Assembly: GCF_004016445.2 (NCBI RefSeq)
Contig: NZ_SADT02000001.1
Coordinates: 1,531,630-1,595,629 of the forward strand
DNA length: 64,000 nt
Direction: 5' to 3'
Origin: Mesorhizobium sp. M2E.F.Ca.ET.219.01.1.1
Lineage (GTDB): Bacteria > Pseudomonadota > Alphaproteobacteria > Rhizobiales > Rhizobiaceae
The position numbers and the translations under genes are program-made. Positions 54,345 through 63,809 of the stretch are shown piece after piece. How positions within the stretch are numbered: the first letter of the stretch is position 1; the number at the start of each line of letters is the position of its first letter. Under the pieces are notes generated by a model. It worked only from the letters and a program-made list of their open reading frames with translations. It did no database searches and was not told the origin of the DNA.

Positions 54345-55585
54345 CGTACCTTGACCGTCGGCACCACCGACATGCCGGGGCCGACGTACACGCCGGGCGG
54401 CTGGTCGAAGACGATCTTGACCGGCACGCGTTGCACCACCTTGACGAAATTGCCGGTGGCGTTTTCTGCCGGCAACAGGCTGAACGCCGTGCCGCTGCCG
54501 GCCTGGACGCTGTCGACATGGCCATGGAAGGTCTTTTCCGGATAGGCGTCGATGGCGATATCAACGGGCTGGCCAGGCCGCATCAGGTCAAGCTGCGTCT
54601 CCTTGAAGTTCGCCTTCACCCAGACGTTGTTGGGCACGAACATCATCAGCACCTGGCCGGGCTGCGCATAGGTGCCTTTTGCCGCCGTGATGCTGGTGGC
54701 ATGGCCGGCGGCGGGAGCGGTGATGGTCGTGCGGGTGAGGGTGGTCTTGGCCTGGTTCTCGGCGGCCTCAGCCTGGCGAAGCTTGGCCTCGGCGCTCTTG
54801 CCTTGCGCCTGCAGGACCGCCACCTGACTTTTCGCCGCCTCGGCATTGGCATTGGCGGCGTCCAGCGCGGCCTGATCCTGGCGCAAGGTTGACGCAGCCT
54901 GCTGCGCCTGCTGCTGCGTCGCCGTGCCCTTGGCTAGGAGCTCGCGGTTGCGCTGGTCCTCGGACTTGGCGAATTCGAGCGCCGCCTGCGCCTGGGCCAC
55001 CTGCTTTTGGGCAGCATCGATCTTGGCGTTCTGCGCCTGGGTCTGCGCCTCGACGTTTGCGATCTCGGCCCGCGCCGCCACCACGCCGGCTTCCGCCTGT
55101 TTAAGCGAAGCCTGATAATCGCTGTCGTCGATGCGCAGAAGCACCGCGCCGGCCTCGACCGGCTGGTTGTCGGTGACGGCGACATCGGTGATGCGCCCGG
55201 CAATTTCGGCGCTGACCGTCACCGTGCGGGCGTCGATGAAGGCGTCGTCGGTCCATTCATAGTGGCGCGCGTTGAGCCACCAGACGACCACGGCCGCGAT
55301 GACCAACAGGATGAGGATGGCGACGATCGCGGCTATGTAGGGATGGCGTCTGATGAGGCCGGGTTTGTTGCTGTCGGACCGACTGTCATTCGCCTGCGTG
55401 TCTTGCGCGCGCTTATCGTCCGCGCGCTCATTTTCCACGCGTTTTTCGTCGCCCGGCGGGCGTCGATCGGAGCGGGGCTGAGCCCGCGTTTTCTCGGCGG
55501 GAGCGGTTTCGCGCTCTTTTCTTTCAGTTTTGGCGTCCAAGGCAACGGGTCCCAGATATCGTTGGCCCCCTCGCAGCAGGGTCAA
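54341..55585 (-). CDS. emrA: EmrA-type HlyD-family periplasmic adaptor
   Basis: 414-residue membrane-fusion protein. A highly charged N-terminal tail of about 75 residues (rich in Arg, Asp, Lys) precedes one membrane anchor (AAIVAILILLVIAAVVVWWL); then a lipoyl/barrel-sandwich half, a long coiled coil of Ala/Gln-rich heptads, and the second half with TTITAPAAGHATSITAAKGTYAQPGQ in parts. It is coupled by ATGA to the MFS gene. The charged tail is longer than usual for EmrA. Confidence 0.88.
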   Translation of the reverse strand: MTLLRGGQRYLGPVALDAKTERKERETAPAEKTRAQPRSDRRPPGDEKRVENERADDKRAQDTQANDSRSDSNKPGLIRRHPYIAAIVAILILLVIAAVVVWWLNARHYEWTDDAFIDARTVTVSAEIAGRITDVAVTDNQPVEAGAVLLRIDDSDYQASLKQAEAGVVAARAEIANVEAQTQAQNAKIDAAQKQVAQAQAALEFAKSEDQRNRELLAKGTATQQQAQQAASTLRQDQAALDAANANAEAAKSQVAVLQAQGKSAEAKLRQAEAAENQAKTTLTRTTITAPAAGHATSITAAKGTYAQPGQVLMMFVPNNVWVKANFKETQLDLMRPGQPVDIAIDAYPEKTFHGHVDSVQAGSGTAFSLLPAENATGNFVKVVQRVPVKIVFDQPPGVYVGPGMSVVPTVKVR

Positions 55586-55627
55586 CGGGCGGTTTCCGCA
55601 AAGGTTCCTGCCGCTGGATGCGGTCCG

Positions 55628-56401
55628 TCAGCCGGCCATCCAGCCGCCATCCACCATCAGGTTGACGCCGGTGACGTAACTTGCCATGTCGCTAGCGAGA
55701 AACAGCGCAGCGCCCGCCACGTCGTTGGGATGCCCGAGCCTTGGCCAGGGCGTGCGGCGGCGCGAATAGTCGAGCGCATCAGGGTCGTTGGCGACGCCCG
55801 GCTTGCCGGTGATGATTTTTCCCGGCGCGATGGCGTTGCAGACGATCAAATCGTCGGCATGGTCGACCGCGATCTGGCGCGTCATCTGGACGATGCCTCC
55901 CTTGCTCACGGAGTAGGGAAAATCGCCGGGGCAGGCTACCATGCCGTGCTGCGAGGAGATGTTGATGATGCGGCCGCGCACCTCGTTGACCGGCGCCTGG
56001 GTGAGCATCTGCGTGACGGCGCGTTTGTTGCAGTAGAAAGAACCGGTCAGATTGACGCCGATGACGCGGCTCCATTGTTCCGGCGTCGTCTCGATCAGGT
56101 TGGTGCTGGTGTAGATTGCGGCGTTGTTCACCATCACGTCCAGTCGCCCGAAGCGATCGACGGTTGCGCCGACAAGCGCGTCGACGGCATCCCAGTTCGA
56201 GTTGTCGGTTCTGACATAGATGGCTGTGCCGCCGGCCGCGCGGATCATGTCCACGGTACTCTCACCGCCTTCGATCGGCTGCTCCACCGTGTCGGCGACG
56301 ACGATGTTGGCCCCTTCGGCGGCGCATTTCAGCGCGATGGCGCGGCCGATGCCGGAACTCGCTCCGGTGACGATGGCGGTTTTGTTGGCGAGCAGGGCCA
56401 T
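55628..56401 (-). CDS. SDR-family oxidoreductase
   Basis: 257-residue NAD(P)-dependent short-chain dehydrogenase. TGASSGIGRAI binds the cofactor, NNAAIY follows, and the catalytic set is Ser in INISSQHGM with Tyr/Lys in YSVSKGG. It follows the cyclic amidohydrolase gene by 5 bases in the ureide/cyclic-amide island. The frame stays open to 56677, but the ATG at 56401 is the normal SDR start. Confidence 0.87.
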   Translation of the reverse strand: MALLANKTAIVTGASSGIGRAIALKCAAEGANIVVADTVEQPIEGGESTVDMIRAAGGTAIYVRTDNSNWDAVDALVGATVDRFGRLDVMVNNAAIYTSTNLIETTPEQWSRVIGVNLTGSFYCNKRAVTQMLTQAPVNEVRGRIINISSQHGMVACPGDFPYSVSKGGIVQMTRQIAVDHADDLIVCNAIAPGKIITGKPGVANDPDALDYSRRRTPWPRLGHPNDVAGAALFLASDMASYVTGVNLMVDGGWMAG

Positions 56402-56406
56402 GGTGT

Positions 56407-57741
56407 TCAGCTCTCCCGGGTGACGATCTTGCCTTGCGCCGGGCCGACCAGCCGCCCGTCGCGCACGATCTCGCGGCCGCGCAGGAAGACGTTTGTCAGC
56501 CGTGCTTTCACGGCCCAGCCGTCGAAAGGCGTGTAGCCTGCCCGTGACACCTGCTCGGCGCTGGCGATGGTGCTGGATCGGCGCGGATCGAGGATGAGCA
56601 GATCGGCATCGTAGCCGGCGGCGATCTTCCCCTTGCGCCGCCCGAGGCCAAAGCGCTCGGACGGGTTGCGCGAGCACATACGCACCAGGTCGGACAGGGC
56701 GATAAGCCCCTCGTCGACCAGCCTCAGCATGGTCGCAAGCAGCGTCTGCAGCCCCGGCATGCCGCCCGGGATGTCAGCGAAAGCCGCGTAGGGCGCCGCC
56801 TTCTCGGCCGGCGCGTGCGGGGCGTGGTCGGTGGCGACGATGTCGATCAGCCCGGCGCTCAGCGCGGCACGCAGTGCGTCGACGTCGTGTGCGAAGCGCA
56901 AGGGCGGCGAGGCCTTCAGCTTGGCGCCCTGCGTTTCGTAATCTTGCGCCGTGAAGAACAGGTTCTGCGGCGTCGTTTCTACGCTGGCGTCGGCCACGCC
57001 GCGCAGCCGGCTCCAGGTCTCGACGCCGAGTTCGGAGTTGATCTGGCGGACATGGATCCTTGCCTCGGCCGAGGCGGCGGCAACAAGCGCCCGCGCGATG
57101 CCGTTGGCTTCGGCGAGGGGCGGCCGGCTGTCCAGGAAGGCGGCGATGGTGCCCGAGCGATCCCGCTCCGTGCTGCCGGTCAGGATCGACTGGTCGCCGG
57201 GCGAGATGCCGACCAGCGTATCGGCGCCGGCGAACGCTTTCAGCGCCTCGGCGACGCTGTCGAGCGTTGCAAACAGGAATCCGTCCGGCACGTCGGCAGT
57301 GAAGAGCTCGAACGAGACCGGCGCGTGGTCGAGCAGGCGAGGGATGAGCGACAGGTCGCGGCCGACCACGGCCTGCAGGCCGACATCGACATGGATGCGG
57401 TTTGCGGCGGTTGCCATCTTGTCGACGAGTTGCTCGGCCGTTGCGGTCCAAGGCTCGTCGGTCGGCATGTCGAGCACGGTGGTCACGCCACCGAGGGCCG
57501 CCGCATGGGTGCCGGAGGAAAAATTCTCCTTATGCGTCAGCCCAGGCTCGCGCAGATGCGCGTGCGCATCCACGAGACCGGGCAGCAGGAAACAGCCGGA
57601 AGCGTCGATGACCGTCCCGGCTTCGGCGGCTTCGCCTGGCGCGACGATTGCCGCGACCTTGCCCGCGGCAATGCCGATATCGCCGCGGCTTACGCCGTCG
57701 GCATTCACCAGCGTTCCACCGCGGATCAGCGTGTCGAACAT
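56407..57741 (-). CDS. Dihydroorotase/allantoinase-like amidohydrolase, altered metal site
   Basis: 444-residue cyclic amidohydrolase. It keeps the first metal His pair (His60 and His62 in DAHAHLREPG), His230 and Asp305 in ATDHAPH. The position of the carboxylated Lys is Glu145 (SFELFTADVP) and the next metal His is replaced around Ser180 (LVGISPGDQS). So it cannot form the usual binuclear centre of allantoinase, hydantoinase or dihydropyrimidinase. It may use one metal ion. It sits between the PuuE-like gene and an SDR gene in a probable operon. Confidence 0.85.
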   Translation of the reverse strand: MFDTLIRGGTLVNADGVSRGDIGIAAGKVAAIVAPGEAAEAGTVIDASGCFLLPGLVDAHAHLREPGLTHKENFSSGTHAAALGGVTTVLDMPTDEPWTATAEQLVDKMATAANRIHVDVGLQAVVGRDLSLIPRLLDHAPVSFELFTADVPDGFLFATLDSVAEALKAFAGADTLVGISPGDQSILTGSTERDRSGTIAAFLDSRPPLAEANGIARALVAAASAEARIHVRQINSELGVETWSRLRGVADASVETTPQNLFFTAQDYETQGAKLKASPPLRFAHDVDALRAALSAGLIDIVATDHAPHAPAEKAAPYAAFADIPGGMPGLQTLLATMLRLVDEGLIALSDLVRMCSRNPSERFGLGRRKGKIAAGYDADLLILDPRRSSTIASAEQVSRAGYTPFDGWAVKARLTNVFLRGREIVRDGRLVGPAQGKIVTRES

Positions 57742-57744
57742 CGC

Positions 57745-58677
57745 TTAGCCGCGCTGTTCGAAGCGGGCATGGTTGGCGTGCCAGAAGCGGGCGATGTCCT
57801 CGCGGCGCATGAAGGCGGCGCCGTCGCTTCTCTGAACATGCTCGATCACCTCGCGCAGGCCGGATGCCCGGTTGGGCTGGCCCGTCCAGCGGGCGTGGAT
57901 GCCGATGGTCAGCATCCGGCCGCCGGTCTCGTCCGCCTCGTCGAGCATATAGTCGATGGCCGAGCGGCAATCCTCGGCGAAGTCGCGTGGATTGCCGTAG
58001 CCGGGCGCGACGAGGTAGCGGCTGTCGTTGAGCGCCTTGGAGTAGGGCACGACGAGAATCTCCGTGCCATGATGGTCGAGGAAATAGGGCAGGTCGTCGT
58101 TGCAGGGATCGGAGTGGTAGAGGAAGCCGCCTTCCTCGACCAGAAGATCGCGCGTGTTGACGCTGGGCAGCGAGCGGCAGTTCCAGCCCAGAGGCCGCTT
58201 TCCCAGCAGCTTCTCGTAGAGCGTGATCGCCTCATGCAGATGGCGCTCTTCTTCGCTGCGCTCCATCACCGGGTAGTCGATCCAGCGCAGGCCATGTCCC
58301 ATCAGGTCATGCCTGCGCGCCTTCATCCACTCGACCAGAGGCGGGTTGCGCTCCAGCGCAATGGCGCAGGCGGAAAAGGTGACCGGAATGTCGTAGCGGT
58401 CGAACAGCCTGGCCAGGCGCCAGACGCCGGCGCGGCTGCCATATTCGTAATGCGTCTCGGTGCCGAGGTCGCGCACCGGCATGCTGCCGGTCAGATTGTA
58501 TTCGCCCCAATTGTCGTTGCGGCCGTCCTCCAGCCAGTTGTACTCCGACCCTTCCTCGTAGTTGAGCACGAGGTTGACGGCGAGCTTGACGCCGCCCGGC
58601 CAGGTGACGAAGGGCGGGTGCGGGCCGTAGCCGACGAAGTCGCGCGGCTGCTGCGCTTGCTGCGGATCGGTCGGCAT
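57745..58677 (-). CDS. PuuE-like polysaccharide deacetylase-fold amidase
   Basis: 310-residue NodB-fold protein of the PuuE type, the unusual allantoinases that open ureide rings using the polysaccharide deacetylase fold. Visible features: YGPHPPFVTWPGG opening, GSRAGVWRLARLFDRYDIPVTFSACAIALERNP and the MGHGLRWIDYPVM segment. It ends 3 bases before the cyclic amidohydrolase gene. AAGGAGG precedes the start. Both proteins are candidates for different steps on a cyclic amide substrate. Confidence 0.85.
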   Translation of the reverse strand: MPTDPQQAQQPRDFVGYGPHPPFVTWPGGVKLAVNLVLNYEEGSEYNWLEDGRNDNWGEYNLTGSMPVRDLGTETHYEYGSRAGVWRLARLFDRYDIPVTFSACAIALERNPPLVEWMKARRHDLMGHGLRWIDYPVMERSEEERHLHEAITLYEKLLGKRPLGWNCRSLPSVNTRDLLVEEGGFLYHSDPCNDDLPYFLDHHGTEILVVPYSKALNDSRYLVAPGYGNPRDFAEDCRSAIDYMLDEADETGGRMLTIGIHARWTGQPNRASGLREVIEHVQRSDGAAFMRREDIARFWHANHARFEQRG

Positions 58678-58705
58678 CTTTCATCCTCCTTCGGCTTGGT
58701 TCGGC

Positions 58706-59728
58706 TCAGCTTTCGTTGGCGGCAATCCAGTCCATGTAGGCGTGGAAGGCTTCCTTGCCGGGGCGCGGCCGCCATTCCGTGTCGCGCATGATGCGGGCGA
58801 TGTCATAGGCGCCCCACATGCCGCCTTTCAGCGTCACATCCTGGACGATGTTGGCGTCTTCGCCTGATGTCACCTCGGCCTTCAGCCCCGGCACGCGTTC
58901 TTTTGCCCAGCCGATGATCTCGCCGATGGTCTGGCTGGAGCCGGAGCCGATATTGTAGTGGCGGTAGTTGAGGTGCCGAGCATCGATCAGCGCCAGGATC
59001 GCGGCAGCGACGTCGGTCGAGGCGACATAGTCCCCGACGGGTTCGAGGCTGTTCGGCCTGATCGTCTCGCCGGCCAACGCCATATGCGCGACGCGGTTGG
59101 GAACATGACGAAAATTGCGGCTCTCGGTGGCGCGGTCCATCGGACCGTAGACGGAAGCAAGCCGCACCGAGACCGCCGACAGGCCGAACAGGTCGGCATA
59201 GCGGTTGGTGACCATCTCGGAAGCGAATTTCGAGATGCCGTAGAGCGTCAGCGGCGCGACATAGCCGTCTTCCGGCAGCGGTTCCCCACTCCAGTCGGGG
59301 CCATTGTGGCGGTAGACGGACCCGGAGCTGACGTAGATGAAGCGCTTCAGGTCTGGATTCGTGCGCGCCCAGTCCAGCATGCGCACGGTGCCCATGAGAT
59401 TGACGTCGACGATGCGCGCCGGGTCTTCGGCCTCAGGCTGGCGCTTTGCCTCGGAGGCACTGCCGCGCGAGATCGGTGTGATCGTCGCGCCATGCACGAT
59501 CGCCGTGATGCCTTGCTTGTCGAGCGTCGCGGACCAGGACTGCTGGTCCAGGATATCGGCGGAAATCACCGTCAGCCGATCACGCACCCGCGCGAAATGC
59601 TTTTCGGCCGCCGCGTCGAGGCTGGACCGGTCGAGGATCACAGCGCGGGCCTGCGGATCTCGGTCGAGCCAGGCGCGTGCGACCACGCTCATGACAAAGC
59701 CGGTGCCGCCGGTGACGAGCAGGGTCAT
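58706..59728 (-). CDS. NAD-dependent epimerase/dehydratase family protein
   Basis: 340-residue extended SDR. TGGTGFVMSVVARAW is the Rossmann loop, YGISKFASE holds the catalytic Tyr and Lys with Ser in YVSSGSVY. These usually act on nucleotide sugars, but related enzymes work on other polyols and acids. It lies in the same-direction run of the degradation island, 28 bases before the PuuE-like gene. Confidence 0.86.
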   Translation of the reverse strand: MTLLVTGGTGFVMSVVARAWLDRDPQARAVILDRSSLDAAAEKHFARVRDRLTVISADILDQQSWSATLDKQGITAIVHGATITPISRGSASEAKRQPEAEDPARIVDVNLMGTVRMLDWARTNPDLKRFIYVSSGSVYRHNGPDWSGEPLPEDGYVAPLTLYGISKFASEMVTNRYADLFGLSAVSVRLASVYGPMDRATESRNFRHVPNRVAHMALAGETIRPNSLEPVGDYVASTDVAAAILALIDARHLNYRHYNIGSGSSQTIGEIIGWAKERVPGLKAEVTSGEDANIVQDVTLKGGMWGAYDIARIMRDTEWRPRPGKEAFHAYMDWIAANES

Positions 59729-59752
59729 GGGAACTCCTTTGAAAACACGAGC

Positions 59753-60517
59753 TCAGCGCGTCGCATAGCCGCCATCTACGAGCATGTCGGATCCTGTGAC
59801 GAAGGAAGCGTCGGAGGAAAGCAGGAAGGCCGCCGCCGCGGCGATCTCGTCTGGCTCGGCGATGCGGCCGAGCAGATGGGCGGGGCCGAGGCCGGCATTG
59901 GCCGCTTCGAAATCGGCGAACCGGCGCAGCAGGCGCGTTGTCGCCACCGCACCGGGCGACAGGCTGTTGACGCGGATCTTGTCGGGCGCGTGGTCGACGG
60001 CCATCGCTTTGGCGAGGTGGATCAGCCCGGCCTTGGCGGCGCAATAGGCGACCGCCCTGGTGGTGGCGACGCGACCGAACTGCGAGCCGATGAAGACGAC
60101 CGAGCCGCCGCCGCTCGCCGCGATCAGCGGCACGGCGAACTTGCTCATCAGAAAGGCGCCGGTCAAACCAACATCGATTTCGTGCCGCCATGCGCTTTCG
60201 TCGAGATCCACGACGGTGGCGCTGGTCGAGGGCGCCGCGGCATTGTGCACCAGCCCGTCGAGCCGGCCGTATTTTTTCTGCGCGAAGTCGACGGCCGATT
60301 TCGCGGAATCGATGTTCGTCACGTCGCACTGGCAAGCGGTGGCGGAAGGCCCGAGCGCTTCGGCAAGTTTTGTTGCCGGCTCCAGATCGTAGTCCGCGCA
60401 GATCACCTTCGCGCCTTCGGCAATGCAGCGGCGGGCGATTGCCGCACCGATGCCGCTCGCGGCGCCGGCGATCAGGATGACGCTGTCTTGCAGGCGGTTC
60501 TTGGCTGGATCGGTCAT
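59753..60517 (-). CDS. SDR-family oxidoreductase, second in island
   Basis: 254-residue short-chain dehydrogenase: AGAASGIGAAI, NAAAPS, catalytic Ser in VVFIGSQFG and Tyr/Lys in YCAAKAG. It is about as long as typical members. Its start overlaps the stop of the MFS gene by one base (TGATG), so transporter and dehydrogenase are coupled. Confidence 0.88.
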   Translation of the reverse strand: MTDPAKNRLQDSVILIAGAASGIGAAIARRCIAEGAKVICADYDLEPATKLAEALGPSATACQCDVTNIDSAKSAVDFAQKKYGRLDGLVHNAAAPSTSATVVDLDESAWRHEIDVGLTGAFLMSKFAVPLIAASGGGSVVFIGSQFGRVATTRAVAYCAAKAGLIHLAKAMAVDHAPDKIRVNSLSPGAVATTRLLRRFADFEAANAGLGPAHLLGRIAEPDEIAAAAAFLLSSDASFVTGSDMLVDGGYATR

Positions 60518-61770
60518 CAGACCTGCTCCTCTATGGCCTGCAGCGTCGCCATGGTGACTGGACGGCGCAACAGATTGTAGCAGGCAGCAAGCGTGACCAG
60601 CACGGCACCGCCACCCAGAAGCAGGAACATGGCTGGTGCACCCATATGCTGCATCAGGCCGGCGGAAATGCCGGGCGTCGCAACATTGCCGATCGAATAG
60701 AGCAAAAGCAGCGTGCCGGAAGCGCCGACCATATGCCGGCTATGCAATTGCGAGGCGCCGAACGCCATCGCCACCGGATAAACGGTCAGTGCCGTGCAGC
60801 CATAGACGAAGAACAGCACGAAAAGCAGCGGCACCGAAGAATTGCCGAGCCAGGCGATCGTGGCGCAGAGCGTGATCGACAGGATGCCCTGGACAAGCAG
60901 TATGATGCGCCGTTCAAACCTGTCCGACAGCCAGCCGACCGGGGTTTGCGCCAGCATGCCAGCGATGCTGATGGTCGTAACAAGCCCGACCGTCGTTGCC
61001 GCCGACAGGCCAATCTGGGTGCCGTAGATCGGCGTCAGCACGAAGATGTTCATGTTGGTGATGCCACCCTGGAAGATCGCGACGACCGTCACCGGCGCCA
61101 GCCGGAACAGCGCCAGCGGCCCGAGGCGTTTGACCGGTCTCGCTGAACCCGTGTGGCCAGGATCAGGAGGCGAGGCCGGCAGCGCCGGCCAGCGTCCGCC
61201 GACGAATTTGGAGATCAGCGCCAGAAGCACCGTCGCGGCGGCGACCGGGAACAGATGCGGCGATTGCGGGCCGACCAGTCCGACAAGGAGTTGTCCGAGC
61301 AGCACCGCGATCGCTGTCGTCAGCATGTAGAGCGAAAACAGCGCGCCGCGATTGTGCTGCTCGGCATAGAGGTTGATCCAGCTTTCGCAGACGACGAAAA
61401 GCGACGCCATCGCCATGCCGCCGAGCAGGCGAAAGCAGATCCAGCTTGGCAGGAAATCGGTGAAGACGAAGCCGCAAGCCGCCAGCAACGCCAGCACCAG
61501 GATCACCACGAAGGTCCGCTCATGGCCGTATTGCGCGACCGCCGGGCGGGCCACCAAGCATCCGACGAGGAAGCCCACTGGGTAGGCGGTCAACACGATC
61601 TGCACGACCTGGGGAGACATGCCGGGCTTGCCGAGATGCAGCGATACGGCGGTGGTCAGCATGGCGCTGCCGATACAGGCCAGGCAGACGCCGACAAGGA
61701 TCGGCAGCATGGCGCGGGAGCGCTCTGCATTTTGCCAGAGCCGCGCCGCGGATTGAGCGATCGACCTCAT
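60517..61770 (-). CDS. MFS transporter of the degradation island
   Basis: 417-residue twelve-helix major facilitator (YcaD-like). Motif A-like PVGWLSDRFERRIILL is in the loop between helices 8 and 9. As the first gene of the minus-strand run (transporter, SDR, epimerase, PuuE-like, amidohydrolase, SDR) it presumably imports the substrate. Direction of transport is inferred from neighbours only. It diverges from ridA. Confidence 0.87.
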   Translation of the reverse strand: MRSIAQSAARLWQNAERSRAMLPILVGVCLACIGSAMLTTAVSLHLGKPGMSPQVVQIVLTAYPVGFLVGCLVARPAVAQYGHERTFVVILVLALLAACGFVFTDFLPSWICFRLLGGMAMASLFVVCESWINLYAEQHNRGALFSLYMLTTAIAVLLGQLLVGLVGPQSPHLFPVAAATVLLALISKFVGGRWPALPASPPDPGHTGSARPVKRLGPLALFRLAPVTVVAIFQGGITNMNIFVLTPIYGTQIGLSAATTVGLVTTISIAGMLAQTPVGWLSDRFERRIILLVQGILSITLCATIAWLGNSSVPLLFVLFFVYGCTALTVYPVAMAFGASQLHSRHMVGASGTLLLLYSIGNVATPGISAGLMQHMGAPAMFLLLGGGAVLVTLAACYNLLRRPVTMATLQAIEEQV

Positions 61771-62005
61771 GGATGCGGCTGCAGTGGCTCCCCTGGCGTG
61801 ACCGTTGACCGACGGCAGCCCGAGAAGAAGCTACACTCTAGCGTGGTTGCCACAAACGAAGATTGACGCGGCTATGGCTAAAATTTTTTTGGCCATGCCC
61901 GCGAAGGAAAGCGGCTTCTTGGCTTCCGCCGGGCTTTACAGCCGTTTTGCACCCTCCTTACCATAGGCAAAAGCCAAGACCCGGGAACCAGCGGAAGGGA
62001 ACAGC
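61771..62005. promoter_or_regulatory. Divergent promoter region of the degradation island
   Basis: 235-base gap between the divergent MFS and RidA genes. No gene or clear operator was found; it contains an AT-rich patch (AAAATTTTTTTGG near 61880). No regulator gene is beside it. Confidence 0.4.
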
Positions 62006-62356
62006 ATGACGATCGAACGCCTCGAAAACGGACAGCGTTTCTGCCGGGTGCTGCGCTACAATGGCACCGTCTATGTGGCCGGACTGACCGCGGACGATCT
62101 TTCCGGCGACACCACCAGTCAGACCAAGCAGATCCTCGCCAAGATCGACGCGCTTCTTGCCAAGGCCGGCAGCGAGAAGTCGAAGCTCTTGAGCGCTCAG
62201 ATATGGCTCCGCGACATTGCCGATTTCGAGATGATGAACGCTGCCTGGGACGCCTGGATCGACCGCAGCGCCATGCCGGTGCGCGCCACGGTGGAAGCGC
62301 GGCTTGCCGGCGACCAGTATCGTGTCGAGATCATGGTGACGGCGGCTGTCGGCTGA
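62006..62356 (+). CDS. RidA/YjgF-family deaminase
   Basis: 116-residue RidA-family protein. Conserved signature VRATVEARLAGDQYRVEI with the catalytic Arg, and a YVAGLTADD opening. Canonical RidA hydrolyses reactive imines; in pyrimidine and ureide clusters, RidA-like proteins deaminate pathway intermediates. It leads the plus-strand arm with a D-hydantoinase gene 22 bases downstream. Confidence 0.89.
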   Translation: MTIERLENGQRFCRVLRYNGTVYVAGLTADDLSGDTTSQTKQILAKIDALLAKAGSEKSKLLSAQIWLRDIADFEMMNAAWDAWIDRSAMPVRATVEARLAGDQYRVEIMVTAAVG

Positions 62357-62378
62357 GCCGGCCGGCGAGGATACGCCA

Positions 62379-63809
62379 ATGCATGAGCTGGTGATAAGAG
62401 GCGGGCGCGTGGCGCTCGACGATGGCTGGTCCGAGTGCGACGTCGGCGTCGACGACGGCTGCATCGCGGCCATCGGCAAGGGTCTCTCCGGCCAGAGGTC
62501 GATCGACGCCGCCGGCCGCTGGGTTATGCCCGGCGGCATCGACACGCATTGCCATCTCGACCAGCCGGTCTGGGGTGGCGCGGGCAATGCCGACGATTTC
62601 TATTCCGGCACGATCTCCGCCGCCTTTGGCGGCACCACCTGCATCGTCCCGTTCGGCATGCCCGGACAGGACATGACGACGATCGGCGCTATCGACCGCG
62701 CGCTGGAGCGCGCGGCAGGACGCGCCGTGATCGACTACGGGCTGCATGCCGTGGTCACCATGGGCACCGGCGCGGATGTCGAGGCCCAGCTCAACCAGCT
62801 TGCCGGACGTGGCATCGCCTCGGTCAAGCTGTTCATGACCTATCAGGGTTTTGCCGTCGACGACGATCTGTTCTTCAGGGTGCTCGATACGGCACGGCGG
62901 CTGGGCTGGATCGTGATGGTCCATGCCGAAAACGACGCCGCGATCCGCCGCACGCGCCAGCGGCTGATCGATCTCGGCCGCACCGACATTCGGTATCATG
63001 TCGTCGCCCACAGCGAGACGATGGAGCGCGAGGCGACGCATCGGGCTCTGGCCTTCGCCGAAATGACCGGCGCACGCATGACCATCGTGCACGTGTCGTC
63101 CTGGCAGTCCGCGGAGGAGGTGGCGCGGGCGAAAGCGCGCGGTGTGGCCGCCATCGCCGAGACCTGTCCGCAATACCTTTTCCTGGGCGCGCGCGATCTT
63201 AACCGCCCGGCAATCGATGCCGCGCGCTTCGTCTTTTCGCCGCCGCCGCGCTCGCCGCACAGCCATGAGCATCTGTGGCAAGAGCTGATCAATGGCGGCA
63301 TCGACCTGTGGTCGTCCGACCATTCGCCATACTATTTCGCGGACAAGATCGGCCGTTCCGAAACGCCAGGCTTCACCACGACGCTGAGCGGCATTCCCGG
63401 GATCGAGACACGGCTGCCGCTGCTGTTTTCGGAAGGGCTGCTCACCGGCCGGCTGACGCTCGAGCGCTATCTCGACCTGATCTCGCGCAATGCCGCCTCA
63501 ACCTACGGTTTCGCCGATCGCAAGGGTCGCGTTGCCGTCGGGCTCGACGCGGATCTGGCGCTGTGGGATCCGTCGGCACGCTGGACGATCGGGCACGAGG
63601 CGCTGCATTCGCGCGTCGACTTCACGCCCTATGAGGGCAGGGTCGTTACCGGCAAGCCGACCACCGTCCTGGTGCGCGGCGTGCCGGTGGTTGCTGACGG
63701 TAAGCTGCAGGCCGAACCTGGCTTCGGGCAATTTGTGGCTCGAATGGCAGCCGATCCCACACTTTCGGGAAAACCAGTCGAGGATTGGACACCATGGCTC
63801 GATGCCTGA
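62379..63809 (+). CDS. D-hydantoinase / dihydropyrimidinase
   Basis: 476-residue cyclic amidohydrolase with a complete binuclear metal site: His57 and His59 (GIDTHCHLDQ), carboxylated Lys150 (SVKLFMTYQG), His182 (VMVHAEND), His238 (IVHVSSW) and Asp314 (SSDHSPYY). It hydrolyses hydantoins or dihydropyrimidines to N-carbamoyl amino acids. Its last 16 bases overlap the start of the carbamoylase gene, so product handover is likely. Confidence 0.92.
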   Translation: MHELVIRGGRVALDDGWSECDVGVDDGCIAAIGKGLSGQRSIDAAGRWVMPGGIDTHCHLDQPVWGGAGNADDFYSGTISAAFGGTTCIVPFGMPGQDMTTIGAIDRALERAAGRAVIDYGLHAVVTMGTGADVEAQLNQLAGRGIASVKLFMTYQGFAVDDDLFFRVLDTARRLGWIVMVHAENDAAIRRTRQRLIDLGRTDIRYHVVAHSETMEREATHRALAFAEMTGARMTIVHVSSWQSAEEVARAKARGVAAIAETCPQYLFLGARDLNRPAIDAARFVFSPPPRSPHSHEHLWQELINGGIDLWSSDHSPYYFADKIGRSETPGFTTTLSGIPGIETRLPLLFSEGLLTGRLTLERYLDLISRNAASTYGFADRKGRVAVGLDADLALWDPSARWTIGHEALHSRVDFTPYEGRVVTGKPTTVLVRGVPVVADGKLQAEPGFGQFVARMAADPTLSGKPVEDWTPWLDA

